Source: CAYNWT01 sp964485095 | GTDB lineage: Bacteria; Planctomycetota; Planctomycetia; Planctomycetales; Planctomycetaceae | Direction: 5' to 3' | Assembly: GCA_964485095.1 (NCBI GenBank) | Contig: CAZAIB010000019.1 | Coordinates: 1-64,000 of the forward strand | Length of the DNA: 64,000 bases | Part shown: piece by piece, positions 44,835 to 54,753 of the stretch | Layout: the number at the start of each line of letters is the position of its first letter | Position numbering within the stretch: position 1 is the first letter of the stretch | The notes under the pieces: generated by a model | The model's input: the letters and a program-made list of their open reading frames with translations, nothing else | Told to the model about the DNA's origin: nothing | The model's database searches: none | Translations under genes and position numbers: made by a program

Positions 44835-46022
44835 TCAGCTTCTGCGACTCGCCAGGTCTTGATACACGTTGCGCGTGATCCGCGCGTTCTCCTGCCAACT
44901 GTTCCTGCGCCGGTACTCTTCGAACTCGAAGCTAGCCCCGGACTCGATCTTAGCGATCAGAGATTCAACACCCGCCAATAATGATTCTGGCGTATCCGAT
45001 TCCGTCGCAACTCCAACATTCAACTCGCGGACTGTTTCTGCCAGCGTAGGGGCTGGCGTGACCAGAATTGGCCTGTCGTAGTGCATCGCAACATTGAGTA
45101 CGGCACTTTGCGAGGTGAAGGTCGTGAGATAGCACAATGGCACAAAATCTGCGACAGCAAACAGATCACCGACCTCTTCGTTCTCTATGAATCGATCAAG
45201 AAACAACACATGTTCTTGCAACCTCAGCTCATTGATACGCGTTCGGTAGTGTTCGTCCGTCTTGTTGCCAGCACCACCAGCCCGACCGGCGATGATTAAG
45301 AACAGCGGCTCAGACTGAAGACTCATCGCGGTTAGCAAGCCGTCAAGGTTCTTGTCGTCGCGGATGTTTCCAAAGAACAATCCGACCATGCGTGAATCAC
45401 CGATTCCGAACCGCTTACGAAGAGCCGCTTTGTCTGCAGTTGGGGCTGCGTAAGGCATTGTTCCCATTGGAACCTGATGGATCACGTCCTCGGCAACATT
45501 GGCAAAGTCCAGAAGGTCATCTTTTTGTTGCGAACTGTGAATGAACAAAGCGTCCGCATTCTCGTAGAACTGCCGCAGAGCATTTGTTTCCCATCTCTTG
45601 TTCAGCATGCTCTTGCTGCGACGCACGTCGTGAGCCGTGGCCGCAATCTTCAACGGCCTTGCGTTCTTCAACCATCGCCGCCAGAGCGGAAAGGTCAGGT
45701 GATTAATGTTGGAAAGGTGCAGGACGTCAACTTTTCCTTCTACCGCACGCTGAATCGCGCGTCGCGGTGAAACGAACTGCCCGGTTAGAAAACGCATCCG
45801 CCGATACAAGGGCTTGTCGCTGTGAATCCGTAACAGTTGAGGCCACGTGGGGTATGTCGCCTCACCCAGGAACTGGAACTCCCGAAGACACGCCAGTTCA
45901 ACTTCCACATCCGGCAACTCGTGCAACGCTTCCGCCAGTTCGTGCGTATAACGTCCGATTCCGCCGCCCGGAAAGAACATGTACATCAACGCTCGCACAG
46001 AACTCGGTTCGACAGCGGTCAC
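44835..46022 (-). CDS. Glycosyltransferase family 4
   Basis: A 395-aa GT-B enzyme. The acceptor half has MYMFFPGGGIGRYTHELAEAL, and the donor half has GLFFGNIRDDKNLDGLLTAM and FLIIAGRAGG. VPLCYLTTFTSQSAVLNVAM occupies the position of the E-x7-E motif, but the usual second Glu is not obvious, so the catalytic details may differ. Start GTG 46022 overlaps the stop of the next GT4 gene by 4 nt, so the pair is co-translated and may act sequentially on one acceptor. Confidence 0.9.
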   Translation of the reverse strand: MTAVEPSSVRALMYMFFPGGGIGRYTHELAEALHELPDVEVELACLREFQFLGEATYPTWPQLLRIHSDKPLYRRMRFLTGQFVSPRRAIQRAVEGKVDVLHLSNINHLTFPLWRRWLKNARPLKIAATAHDVRRSKSMLNKRWETNALRQFYENADALFIHSSQQKDDLLDFANVAEDVIHQVPMGTMPYAAPTADKAALRKRFGIGDSRMVGLFFGNIRDDKNLDGLLTAMSLQSEPLFLIIAGRAGGAGNKTDEHYRTRINELRLQEHVLFLDRFIENEEVGDLFAVADFVPLCYLTTFTSQSAVLNVAMHYDRPILVTPAPTLAETVRELNVGVATESDTPESLLAGVESLIAKIESGASFEFEEYRRRNSWQENARITRNVYQDLASRRS

Positions 46023-47197
46023 GCAGCCGCCTCGTAAATGCTCTTGAGCACACTCAGATGACTCTGTGGAAGGAAGCGTTCGCGAAGATAGGCCAGTGCT
46101 TCATCCCCCATTGCCGTTGCGGTGTCGCGGTTGCCGACAATTTTTTGGATCCGGTCTGCCAGTACGCTCGCATCTTTGGGCGGAACACGGAAACCGTTCC
46201 TCCCTTCTCGTAACCATTCCGGAACGCCGCCAATATCTGATGCAACAACGGGAACACCATGAGCCATTGCTTCAAGGCCGACGATGCCTAACGTCTCCGG
46301 CCACAGCGATGGGAAAACCAGCACTGATGTCTGCATCAGTTGCTGCGATATTTCTTCCTGCGTCGCCCAGTGACGCCAGGACAAACGCCCTTCACAATTG
46401 TATTGCTTCGCCAGTCTCGCCAGCACGCCTTCCGTGGTTGCGTCGACATTGCCAATAAACATCCCATGGACATTGTCCGGCAGTCGGCCTAACGCTTCGA
46501 TGAAATACTGACCGCCCTTGTTTCCACCCAGCCGCCCCAGATACAGCATCAAGTGTTTGTCAGGGATGGGGCGCGGTTCGGGTAATGGCTGGATCCGACA
46601 AAAATACGGCAAAATCGTAATGTTGTCCGCCGGGAACCCATCACGAATAAATCGATCGGCCGAGTCCTGGCCCGGGGCGATCAAGTGTTTGAAGTCCGCA
46701 AATCGTTTCTTTGTCCGCATCACGCGTTGGTAGTACTTCCAGGCAAACTTTGGGCGAGGTGTCATGCACTTCTTTGAAAGCGTGACCCCAAAGCAGGCGG
46801 GGCCACAACTGCGTTCACAGACAGCCTCGGTCTTGCGGTAGTAGAAGTTGGATGCCGGGCACAGATATCGGAAGTCGTGGGACGTCATCACGACCGGCTT
46901 ATTGTCCAGCAAGTATTCGATTGCGTCGGCATTGTGAATATTATGAAGATGAACAACATCCGGTTGAAATTCGTCGATCGCCGCCGACAACTTTCGCAGT
47001 GTTGATTCACGATTGCCCCATCCCGGCGTCGAAATCTCCGGCACCTCAAAGGCATGCTTGACGAGTTCCGGTTGTCCCGCCCCGTAAACGACAGCCTGTT
47101 CAAATCCATCTGCTTCCAGCCGCGGAATCGCAGACAGCAGGTAGGTTTCAACGCCCCCCTTGGGCGCCAGGTGATCGTTGACGTGCAGGATTTTCAC
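46019..47197 (-). CDS. Glycosyltransferase family 4
   Basis: A 392-aa GT-B enzyme. ILHVNDHLAPKGGVETYLLSAIP starts the acceptor domain, and VVHLHNIHNADAIEYLLD and VMTSHDFRYLCPASNFYY (with clustered Cys residues, including CERSCGPACFG) follow. The donor domain has LMLYLGRLGGNKGGQYFIEAL and FPSLWPETLGIVGLEAMAHGVPVV, the E-x7-E motif. The cysteine cluster at about 112-142 is a known feature of one GT4 subgroup and may bind metal. Start GTG 47197 overlaps the acyltransferase stop; stop overlaps the next GT4 gene. Confidence 0.92.
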   Translation of the reverse strand: MKILHVNDHLAPKGGVETYLLSAIPRLEADGFEQAVVYGAGQPELVKHAFEVPEISTPGWGNRESTLRKLSAAIDEFQPDVVHLHNIHNADAIEYLLDNKPVVMTSHDFRYLCPASNFYYRKTEAVCERSCGPACFGVTLSKKCMTPRPKFAWKYYQRVMRTKKRFADFKHLIAPGQDSADRFIRDGFPADNITILPYFCRIQPLPEPRPIPDKHLMLYLGRLGGNKGGQYFIEALGRLPDNVHGMFIGNVDATTEGVLARLAKQYNCEGRLSWRHWATQEEISQQLMQTSVLVFPSLWPETLGIVGLEAMAHGVPVVASDIGGVPEWLREGRNGFRVPPKDASVLADRIQKIVGNRDTATAMGDEALAYLRERFLPQSHLSVLKSIYEAAA

Positions 47198-49131
47198 CGT
47201 GTGCCACCTGCAATCGACTCGAAGACCGACTCAAGACCGGATGCCGCAAACGCGGCACCCTTTGTCGAAAGATGATTGGTGTCGAAGTACAACGGATCGC
47301 CATTCAATTCTGCTACAGCGAATTCAGACGATTCAAAGAACCTGGCACTGATATCAACAACCCGAACACGATCATCGTCGACCGCAGCAAGGAACTGATC
47401 GACACTCGTTTGCTGCGATTGATAATCACGCTTCGAACGGCGAATCTGCGTGTCGTCCATGCCCCACCAGGCACTCAATGCCAGAAAACGAGGTACGTCG
47501 CCGGCGGGTTCAGGAACCTGACGAATCAACCAGACGTGCTTTCCGAGTTCAACCAGCCCTTTTATCGTTGCCGTAAGGTCCTTCTCGTTCAGTCGTTCCT
47601 CGTACTCACTCCAGCGGGCAATCAGCATGACGTGTTGCGCGGATGATTGTTTGATATACGCCACGGCAGTTTTGTAGAAATTCCGTTCGCTGTTATCACG
47701 TGGCTGACCAGTAAAGCACAGTGGCAGAGTATCTGACCTTGTGAATGCGACCATCGGCACGTCCTGCTGCTTACACAAGCCGACGATTCCGGGGACAATC
47801 GCGTCGCCGTGACTATCACCCACAATGATGAGTTGCGGTTCATCATCAGCTGACCCCACCAACAACTTTGGCCCTTTCGCCAATGCAGATCCCGTAAGGT
47901 CGTGATGTAGTTTTCGCAGCGGATTGCGATCCGTCCGTGCGTCTGCCAAACGCAGAATATCCTCACCAAATCGGGAACGAACACCGTTCAACATATGCAA
48001 ACCAACGCCCACGCCACCAAGTGTCAATAGGGCGATTGATGCGACTCCCAGAACGCGACCGCGTGACGGCAGTAATGCTCTATTACGAAATGGTGTCTCG
48101 ACAAACTTCCATGACAACACACCCATCACAACGCTGATGACAAGCAGGCTGATCGCCAGCCATTGTGGCAATTCGCCAGGCGTCATGTAGTTGGCAAACG
48201 CAAACAAAGGCCAATGCCACAGATAAAGCGAATACGAAATCAATCCAATAAAGACCACCGGCTTCCACCCCAACAATCGGGACGTCACCGTCTGATGCAC
48301 CGAATTCCCGGCGATCATGGCCGCGGTACCGACACAAGGAAGAATCGCGTAGCTGCCCGGAAACGGAGTTCCGGCTGGATAGAAAAGAACCGAACCAACA
48401 ACAGTCGCCAGCCCGGCGAAACTCAACATCTCCGCCGGACCGCGTTTCAACCAACTAAAATCGCCGGACAAAGCCACAACGCCACCCAACAACATTTCCC
48501 ATGCGCGTGCGGGCAACAGATAAAACGCGGCATCCGGGTAGAGCGTGGTTGAATAAACACACCACCCCAACGACGCCAGCAAAGTTGTGATCAGGACAGC
48601 CCGTATCCGCGTCGGCCACAATCGATGTGCCAGCATCAATAGACCGGGCATCACAAAGTAGAACTGTTCTTCGACAGCAAGCGACCATGTATGCAACAGA
48701 GGCTTGATCTCCGACGGACCTGCGAAATAACCCGCTTCACGCCAGAAGTAAAAATTCGCACAGGCAAACGTCTGCGATACCACCGACTGACCAAGCTCTT
48801 TGTAGTCATGCGGTAATAGCAGGAAATACGCCATCGCGACCGTCGCCATAGCAACAACAGCCATGGCGGGTACAAGCCGTCTCGCTCGCCGTTCCCAAAA
48901 GCCCAGGTACGAGAACTCACCTGCCTGAACTTCACGCGTCACAATTGAAGTGATCAAGAACCCTGAAATCACAAAGAAGACATCGACGCCAACAAAGCCG
49001 CCTGGCAAACCAAGCCCGGCATGAAAAAGCAACACCGCCATTACGGCAACAGCGCGCATGCCGTCCACATCAGCCCGATAAGCCATGCGGGGCAGAGCGG
49101 CGGGAGTTTTCAGGGGCGCGGTCTCGGTCAC
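47194..49131 (-). CDS. OafA-like acyltransferase with SGNH domain (II)
   Basis: A 645-aa two-domain O-acyltransferase. AYRADVDGMRAVAVMAVLLFHA, GFVGVDVFFVISGFLI and HTWSLAVEEQFYFV identify the acyltransferase-3 domain of about ten helices. From about 400 a periplasmic SGNH domain has GDSHGDA near 432 and DTNHLSTKG near 618. It presumably transfers acetyl groups across the membrane to periplasmic glycan. It is a paralogue of the 33928-35760 protein. Starts and stops overlap its neighbours by 4 nt on both sides, placing it in one tight operon with GT2, AlgX-like and MBOAT genes. Confidence 0.92.
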   Translation of the reverse strand: MTETAPLKTPAALPRMAYRADVDGMRAVAVMAVLLFHAGLGLPGGFVGVDVFFVISGFLITSIVTREVQAGEFSYLGFWERRARRLVPAMAVVAMATVAMAYFLLLPHDYKELGQSVVSQTFACANFYFWREAGYFAGPSEIKPLLHTWSLAVEEQFYFVMPGLLMLAHRLWPTRIRAVLITTLLASLGWCVYSTTLYPDAAFYLLPARAWEMLLGGVVALSGDFSWLKRGPAEMLSFAGLATVVGSVLFYPAGTPFPGSYAILPCVGTAAMIAGNSVHQTVTSRLLGWKPVVFIGLISYSLYLWHWPLFAFANYMTPGELPQWLAISLLVISVVMGVLSWKFVETPFRNRALLPSRGRVLGVASIALLTLGGVGVGLHMLNGVRSRFGEDILRLADARTDRNPLRKLHHDLTGSALAKGPKLLVGSADDEPQLIIVGDSHGDAIVPGIVGLCKQQDVPMVAFTRSDTLPLCFTGQPRDNSERNFYKTAVAYIKQSSAQHVMLIARWSEYEERLNEKDLTATIKGLVELGKHVWLIRQVPEPAGDVPRFLALSAWWGMDDTQIRRSKRDYQSQQTSVDQFLAAVDDDRVRVVDISARFFESSEFAVAELNGDPLYFDTNHLSTKGAAFAASGLESVFESIAGGTR

Positions 49132-50084
49132 TTGCCCGGTACCCCAGCCAAAGATCCGGTGTGTGCACGAAATTCACTGAGAAAATGTTTCCACTGCTCG
49201 TGATCACGTCGTTCAGAAACTAAACGGCCAGCGATTTTGACAAGGTCCCACTGGGCTCCCAGGGTGGCAGAAATGGGCTGAGACGAACTGGTTCGAAGTA
49301 ACCCGCGAATCAGGTTTAATGGCAATGCGTAGAAGAGATGCTTTGCCAGGACGCTTAGTCTGTCACCCGAGTGCTCTCGCACGTGATGAATCAGTCGATT
49401 GCGGACAATGGCCCGCGTGCGTCGTTTTTCAGCGGCCGGTGTCGAAGTGACAGAGCCACTGAAGTGCCCCACCTGAGCAGCCGGGCACACGGCCACTTTG
49501 CAGCCTGCGTTTCGCACACGGCGACACAGGTCGTAGTCTTCGTAGTAGCTGCCAAAGATTGGATCGAACGGACCCACTGCATGAAGAATATCAGTCCGAA
49601 TCATCATCGCCGCAGCAGTCACATTGTGAAGTTCGATGGCCGACTCGTCCTGCAGTTCGATCGACGTGCCACTCTCTTTTACGCAGGCCGCCAGGTTTGG
49701 TTCCCATTCACTGAGGTCGTAGGTTCGTAGGCCGGGTGAAAGAATTCCCAATTGTGAATCATCTTCGAAGCACTTCACACAGCGATCGATCCAGCCATCC
49801 GTACTGACCGTGTCTTGATTCAAAAACACGGTGTAGTCGGATTTGAAACGAGTCTGCTGAATGCCAAAGTTGTTGGCATCAGCAAATCCCAGTGGCTTGG
49901 GTGTCTTCAGGATCTCAAGAGAAAACGGAGAAAGGTCGAGCGTCTTTAACGTTGGGTTGTTCTTGTTGTCCACGAAGCACAACTGCAGCTTTTGATGACT
50001 CGCCGACGCCAGCGAAGAAAGACACTTGTCGAGCCATTTCTCGCTGTCATAACCCACCAGAAGAATTGTTGTTCGGTGCCCCAT
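49128..50084 (-). CDS. Glycosyltransferase family 2 (rhamnosyltransferase-like)
   Basis: A 318-aa GT-A enzyme. TTILLVGYDSEKWLDKCLSSL and CFVDNKNNPT open the fold. GFADANNFGIQ is the donor loop, FLNQDTV the DxD-like metal motif, and FGSYYEDYDLCRRVRNAGCKV the ED-Y acceptor motif typical of WbbL-type rhamnosyltransferases. This fits the rhamnose-nucleotide genes at 20-23 kb. The ATG shares one base with the upstream AlgX-like stop (TAATG), and its stop overlaps the acyltransferase start. Confidence 0.92.
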   Translation of the reverse strand: MGHRTTILLVGYDSEKWLDKCLSSLASASHQKLQLCFVDNKNNPTLKTLDLSPFSLEILKTPKPLGFADANNFGIQQTRFKSDYTVFLNQDTVSTDGWIDRCVKCFEDDSQLGILSPGLRTYDLSEWEPNLAACVKESGTSIELQDESAIELHNVTAAAMMIRTDILHAVGPFDPIFGSYYEDYDLCRRVRNAGCKVAVCPAAQVGHFSGSVTSTPAAEKRRTRAIVRNRLIHHVREHSGDRLSVLAKHLFYALPLNLIRGLLRTSSSQPISATLGAQWDLVKIAGRLVSERRDHEQWKHFLSEFRAHTGSLAGVPGK

Positions 50085-51229
50085 TAGTTTTCTGTAGTAA
50101 ACCGATCCGGGTGCATCAAATGCCGTTCAGCAAACTCAAGAATCACAAGATCGGGTTTGGCCTCGCGGACAATTTCCAAATCGACGTGGGTTTGCCAATA
50201 CAAGTCAATGGTTTCAAATTGAGTTGCCAGCAGCGGCACCATGCGTGTCAAAAACGAATCACGGAAAATGACAACGCGGCCCTGGCCCAGCCCATGTATC
50301 CGAAATGGCAAGTGCCGCTTTTGAAAGTCCGTCATGCCGTCTGTGGCCACTCCAAGTGACTCTGTCTCGCCCGGCTCAGCAGCCTTTACCGCAGCGAATT
50401 TCTGATCGTACTGTGCTACGGGAACAAGTTCTGTTGCATCACCAAATTCGAAGGGACCTTCTTCCAAATCGGCAAAATGAACATTCGGCATCGACGTACC
50501 ACGATCCGGCAGGTGTCGTTTGACCGCCTCCATCATCTTGACGAACCCAAGCCACATGCCCCGGTCAGTCCAGTGTGTCCCCTGACGCTCGTAAAGTCTT
50601 CCCGTCGATTTCTGACTGCGAAGTTCCTGCCGGAGATCGAACGGAAACAAACCTTGAGCAGATGCGTTCTTGATTTGATCAAACCGCGTGAACTGAGCGC
50701 TGTTGACGAAATCGGGAAGCATCTCCGGATAGATCGAATGCTTATTTGGGGCCACGACCACAAAGAATGGGATACCGTGTTCCTGAAGCGAATCGTTGAT
50801 GGCCCCAAAGTCACCAACCAGCTGATTCAGCTCGTCATCTGTCAGAGGGTAGCGATGTTCGGCGTACTCAACGACAGAGTTCGTCGACTTGAGGAATCTC
50901 CAGCCGTCTTTGCCGAGCAACATGTTCTGAGCATCGGAGTCGGCGAAGAGATCTCGGTAGATCTTCTTGTTGCATCGCACCAGTGAATATCGGAACCCAA
51001 AATGGTCATCGATATAACTGGAGCACTTGTCGGGCAATTCGACCAGGCCCGCGTAGGAATTGGGAATCGAAACAGCATCGACTTTCGCTCGCTGATCCCA
51101 TCCATCTTCTCTGACAACACCGATCGCAGCCAGGGCTGAGCCCTCAAGATCACAGAATGTCCCGACGCCAAATACGATAAGGATCGCGACGAACGACACA
51201 GAAACAACGACGTTGTACCAACCGGGCAT
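50084..51229 (-). CDS. AlgX/AlgJ-like SGNH acetyltransferase
   Basis: A 381-aa periplasmic or membrane-tethered protein with one N-terminal helix (about 8-25). LLGKDGWRFLKST, FFVVVAPNKHSIYPEMLP, ERQGTHWTDRGMWLGF and VVIFRDSFLTRMVPLL match AlgX/AlgJ-type SGNH enzymes. The HxxD of THWTD and the Ser of RDSF are the expected catalytic residues. These proteins take acetyl groups delivered by an AlgI-type MBOAT and transfer them to the polysaccharide. The MBOAT gene ends 6 nt upstream of its start, a classic pair. Confidence 0.9.
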   Translation of the reverse strand: MPGWYNVVVSVSFVAILIVFGVGTFCDLEGSALAAIGVVREDGWDQRAKVDAVSIPNSYAGLVELPDKCSSYIDDHFGFRYSLVRCNKKIYRDLFADSDAQNMLLGKDGWRFLKSTNSVVEYAEHRYPLTDDELNQLVGDFGAINDSLQEHGIPFFVVVAPNKHSIYPEMLPDFVNSAQFTRFDQIKNASAQGLFPFDLRQELRSQKSTGRLYERQGTHWTDRGMWLGFVKMMEAVKRHLPDRGTSMPNVHFADLEEGPFEFGDATELVPVAQYDQKFAAVKAAEPGETESLGVATDGMTDFQKRHLPFRIHGLGQGRVVIFRDSFLTRMVPLLATQFETIDLYWQTHVDLEIVREAKPDLVILEFAERHLMHPDRFTTEN

Positions 51230-51235
51230 GCGGAG

Positions 51236-52683
51236 CTAGAACCGAAAGTAGATGAAAGGGTTGTAGGTACCAGCGGCAAGCCGCACGAGGCACATCATGA
51301 GCAGAATCGGTATGGCAGTACGCGGTAGCCATTGAACGGCCGCTTGAAAGGGCACTTTCTGACGGCAGAATTTCACAGCCGGCAACGCGGCGACAATTCC
51401 AAAAATCAATCCGGCAACAACATCTGGCCGAAGAACAGCGGCAAGTTTCAGTCCAATGCCGGATGGGTTGGTGAGCCCCGCCATGGCAGCAAGGTAGTCC
51501 ATTGCATAGGCCCAATCGGGTGCACGGAACATGCCCATGTAATTCCGAGGAATAGTACGACATAAGCATGCTGGAAAACTATTGGCAGCGACTGAATCAG
51601 TTTACCAAATCGACTGCGTTCCAAAGTCAACAACGCACCGTGCATGGCTCCCCACGCAACGAAATTCCAACTGGCACCGTGCCACAATCCGCAAAGTAAA
51701 AAGACCATCCACAGGTTGAACGAAGTTCGAAATCCTGATCCGCGATTTCCCCCCAGCGGGATGTAGACGTAGTCGCGAAACCAGGTCGATAGCGAAATAT
51801 GCCATCGCCTCCAGAAGTCCTGGAACGAACGAGCCGAATAAGGATGTGCGAAATTTTCGGGAAAGCGGAATCCAAACATGCGACCAAGACCGATCGCCAT
51901 GTCTGAGTAGCCCGAGAAGTCAAAATAGATTTGCAGTGCGTACAACACGATGCCTACCCACGCCAGCAGCATGGAAATATTGCCTGGCTGCTGAGCGAAA
52001 ATCGTATCCACAGGTGTGGCGACGGTGTTCGCAAGCAGCATTTTTTTTGACAAGCCGATAATGAATCGTTCAACACCCGATCGAAACGAATCCCATGACA
52101 GATTGCGTTCGACAAGGTCTTCGGCAACGTCTCGATACCGCACAATGGGGCCCGCAACCAGCTGCGGAAACAGGGAAACATAACATGCGAAGTCGATAAA
52201 CCGATCGGTCGCTTTCACGTCGCCACGGTACACGTCGATCGAATAACTCATGGACTGAAACGTATAGAAGCTGATTCCCAACGGTAATGCGATTTGTGGT
52301 ACTGATGCCGCAATCGAGTTTTGAATTCCCAGAGATGACAGGACTGCCTGCACGTTGTCTGCCGCGAAGTTGAAATACTTGAAAATTACCAGCGTAGTCA
52401 GGTTCGTCGCGATGGACGCGGTGAGGGCCAGTCGTGAGTTTAAACCTTGTTCTCGTTTGCGGCTGATGACTTGTGCGCAGAAATAGTCGACGAACGTCGA
52501 GAACAACAACACGCACACCAGTGTTTGTTCTCCCCACGTGTAGAAGAACAGGCTGGCCAAAAACAAAAACAGGTTCGCCCTGGGACGCCAATCCGTTTTC
52601 CTGCCGATTGCATAGATGGCCAGGTAGACCAACAGGCAGATTGGCAGATAAAAGAATAAGAATACGGGTGCAGCGAATACCAT
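51236..52683 (-). pseudogene. AlgI-like MBOAT O-acyltransferase, frameshifted
   Basis: The membrane-bound O-acyltransferase frame runs from 52683 through PLGISFYTFQSMSYSIDVYRG, YVSLFPQLVAGPIVRYRD, FWRRWHISLSTWFRDYVYIPLGG and LWHGASWNFVAWGAMHG, which carries the catalytic His. It then loses register at FLGITW, about 51542. The rest of the protein continues in another frame (MFRAPDWAYAMDYLAAMAG..YNPFIYFRF) to TAG at 51236. Joining the frames needs one base restored near TGGGCATG and gives a ~480-aa protein of normal AlgI length. If real, the break removes the last three to four helices but not the His. A sequencing error is a fair alternative, because both halves are conserved and the AlgX-like partner is intact. 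Confidence 0.85.
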
Positions 52684-52716
52684 TGCGGTGCCATCACAAA
52701 GTGACAGCCATCCTTC

Positions 52717-54717
52717 TTACTTCATAGTGTCGAACATTGTGTCGAGATAGCGATGGTTGAATCGCATTGTCTCGTACTCATCTGCCAGCGGGGCGAGTCG
52801 CTTCATCCACTGATAGGCAACCACTGTCTGATACTGTGCATCAGACAAACTCAGGCCGGTGGCCGTCACGAACTCCTGGAAAGAATCGCGAAGATGCTGG
52901 GGAAGGCCGCTTGTGTACTGCTTCCGAAGCTGATCGGGCAGTGATGTGCGAGTGCGGGTGGCTTCGCTGCTGACGAACAAAAACGACAGGTCATATCCAG
53001 CCAGTTCTGGTTGGAATCCAGTCCCCCAGTCGATGGCTCCCGTGAGGTCCGCTGATTTTTCGTCGAACATGAAGTTGGCGACTTTTGAATCTCCGTGCGA
53101 CCAAACGGCTCCCTGGTAACTGTCGCTGAGATCTTTCAACACCTTGTCGGCAACACGGTTGGCGGTATCGGTCTGTTGCGGATTGGAAGCCAGTGACAGG
53201 ATCGCTTGACGAGTGGGTTCGACTAGCTGTTCCAGCGACGTTTGTTGATCAGGCGAGCCCGTGTGCAGCTTGGCCAGGAAACCGGCCACGTTCTTCACAC
53301 TGGTGCCGAACAAATCTGAAGTCGCGGAAATCTTATCGCCACTCACACCGGGAAGCATCGAATAGGCGAAGTAATTCTGCCGTCCAAACTCCCCGTCGGC
53401 TCGGACCTTCGCAAACAGTTTTGACTGACTGTGCAACGGATGCTCTGGCTCAGCAACCTGCTTCAGAATCGCAGTCTCAGCCTGCAGTTCTTCCAGACCT
53501 CGTTTGTGAATCGGCAGCTTGAGAATAAACGGCTCGCCAGGCGATCGAGCAATAACGGTGACGATTCCCATTTCGCCATTCATGCGATAGGTAAACCGAT
53601 TCGTGCCCGAACCGTTGTCTCCGGTTTGCGTGCGGACGTGAGTCAGCAGATTCTTCAAGTAGGAATCGCGTTTCTGATCGCTGGTGATCATGCCAAATGC
53701 ATCAGGGAACCTGGCCGACAAGTATCCTTTGACCGTCTGGCGGAAACGACGGAACGCTGTCTTTTCCGGACGAGCGAAAGCGTCTTCCAACTGTGGCTTG
53801 TCGTCGAAGTCAATCATCCGCAACGGATGGTGATAGCCGGGACACGGGACGTAGAACTGCGTGTCCGCAAAACCACAATCGGACAACAGTTTGCGATACT
53901 GCCCAGGACCGTAGAGATAGTTTCGATACGACCCCTTGCCCTTCATCTTCGAATACAGATGAGCCAGCGTGCGCGGCAGCCACGGAACGAACCGCAGGTC
54001 GGTGTGACCGTCAGCGTTCATCGCCCAGGTCTTCCAGGCGTAGCGGTTCTCAATTCCCAGGAACAAACAACCATCGGGTTTCAGCACGCGGCGAATCTCG
54101 CGGAGAAACTCCATTTGAACTTCGCGTGGGTTACCCGGCAGTCCGCTGGGAACCCATTCCAGCACACCGTTCACGACCACAGCGTTGAATGAATCGTCTG
54201 GAAACGGCAGGTGCTTGCTGTCGCCGGCACACACCAACTGCAGGTTGTCCAGTTCATCCGCTTGCCGGCGAAGCCCCAGCAACTGCATTCGTTCCAACGT
54301 GCTGTCACAGGCCACCACATGCCCGCAAAACTGAGCCAGACTCCAGGCGAGTGTGCCCCAGCCGCAGCCCAGGTCCAGCACTTTCGAGTCACGATCGACG
54401 GGCAACAGATACTGCCATCCGGCTCGACCGCGGCCAAGAATGTACTCACCCAATCGCGGCGGGGCGTCTCGTTTCCGCAAGTAGTCGCGAATCGACCCCT
54501 CAAGGTCCGTACGTGATGCTTCAAGCAGCTGATGCATCTCGTCCTGAGGAAACTCACCGTAATACGTATCGTTGTTCTGACGAAGGACGGGGATACCGTC
54601 TTTGACGCCGAATTCCGCGTTGCATTTCGGACAGGCAACCTTCTGCTCAGTCACGCTGGGAACCCCCAGGCAATTCGGACAGACGATGCTTACATTGTTT
54701 TCCATCGTTTCGGTCAC
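52717..54717 (-). CDS. Zinc-ribbon, methyltransferase and APH-kinase fusion
   Basis: A 666-aa fusion. Residues 10-47 form a Trm112-like zinc ribbon (CPNC 13-16, CPKC 29-32, then GVKDGIPVL). Residues about 105-270 are a SAM methyltransferase (VLDLGCGWGTLAWSLA; LPFPDDSFNAVVVNGVLEW). Residues about 400-640 resemble an aminoglycoside phosphotransferase-like kinase (RLY of FILKLPIHK; WSHGDSKVANFMF near 540; GAIDWGTGF). The HGD..N and IDW motifs suggest a competent phosphotransferase. The order implies a bifunctional glycan methyl/phosphate modifier, perhaps a chain terminator, as WbdD is in E. coli O9a; that analogy is inference. Start GTG 54717, or ATG 54705. Confidence 0.87.
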   Translation of the reverse strand: MTETMENNVSIVCPNCLGVPSVTEQKVACPKCNAEFGVKDGIPVLRQNNDTYYGEFPQDEMHQLLEASRTDLEGSIRDYLRKRDAPPRLGEYILGRGRAGWQYLLPVDRDSKVLDLGCGWGTLAWSLAQFCGHVVACDSTLERMQLLGLRRQADELDNLQLVCAGDSKHLPFPDDSFNAVVVNGVLEWVPSGLPGNPREVQMEFLREIRRVLKPDGCLFLGIENRYAWKTWAMNADGHTDLRFVPWLPRTLAHLYSKMKGKGSYRNYLYGPGQYRKLLSDCGFADTQFYVPCPGYHHPLRMIDFDDKPQLEDAFARPEKTAFRRFRQTVKGYLSARFPDAFGMITSDQKRDSYLKNLLTHVRTQTGDNGSGTNRFTYRMNGEMGIVTVIARSPGEPFILKLPIHKRGLEELQAETAILKQVAEPEHPLHSQSKLFAKVRADGEFGRQNYFAYSMLPGVSGDKISATSDLFGTSVKNVAGFLAKLHTGSPDQQTSLEQLVEPTRQAILSLASNPQQTDTANRVADKVLKDLSDSYQGAVWSHGDSKVANFMFDEKSADLTGAIDWGTGFQPELAGYDLSFLFVSSEATRTRTSLPDQLRKQYTSGLPQHLRDSFQEFVTATGLSLSDAQYQTVVAYQWMKRLAPLADEYETMRFNHRYLDTMFDTMK

Positions 54718-54753
54718 GGCCGGAATTTCTTTCGAATTGAGTCAACTATCACT

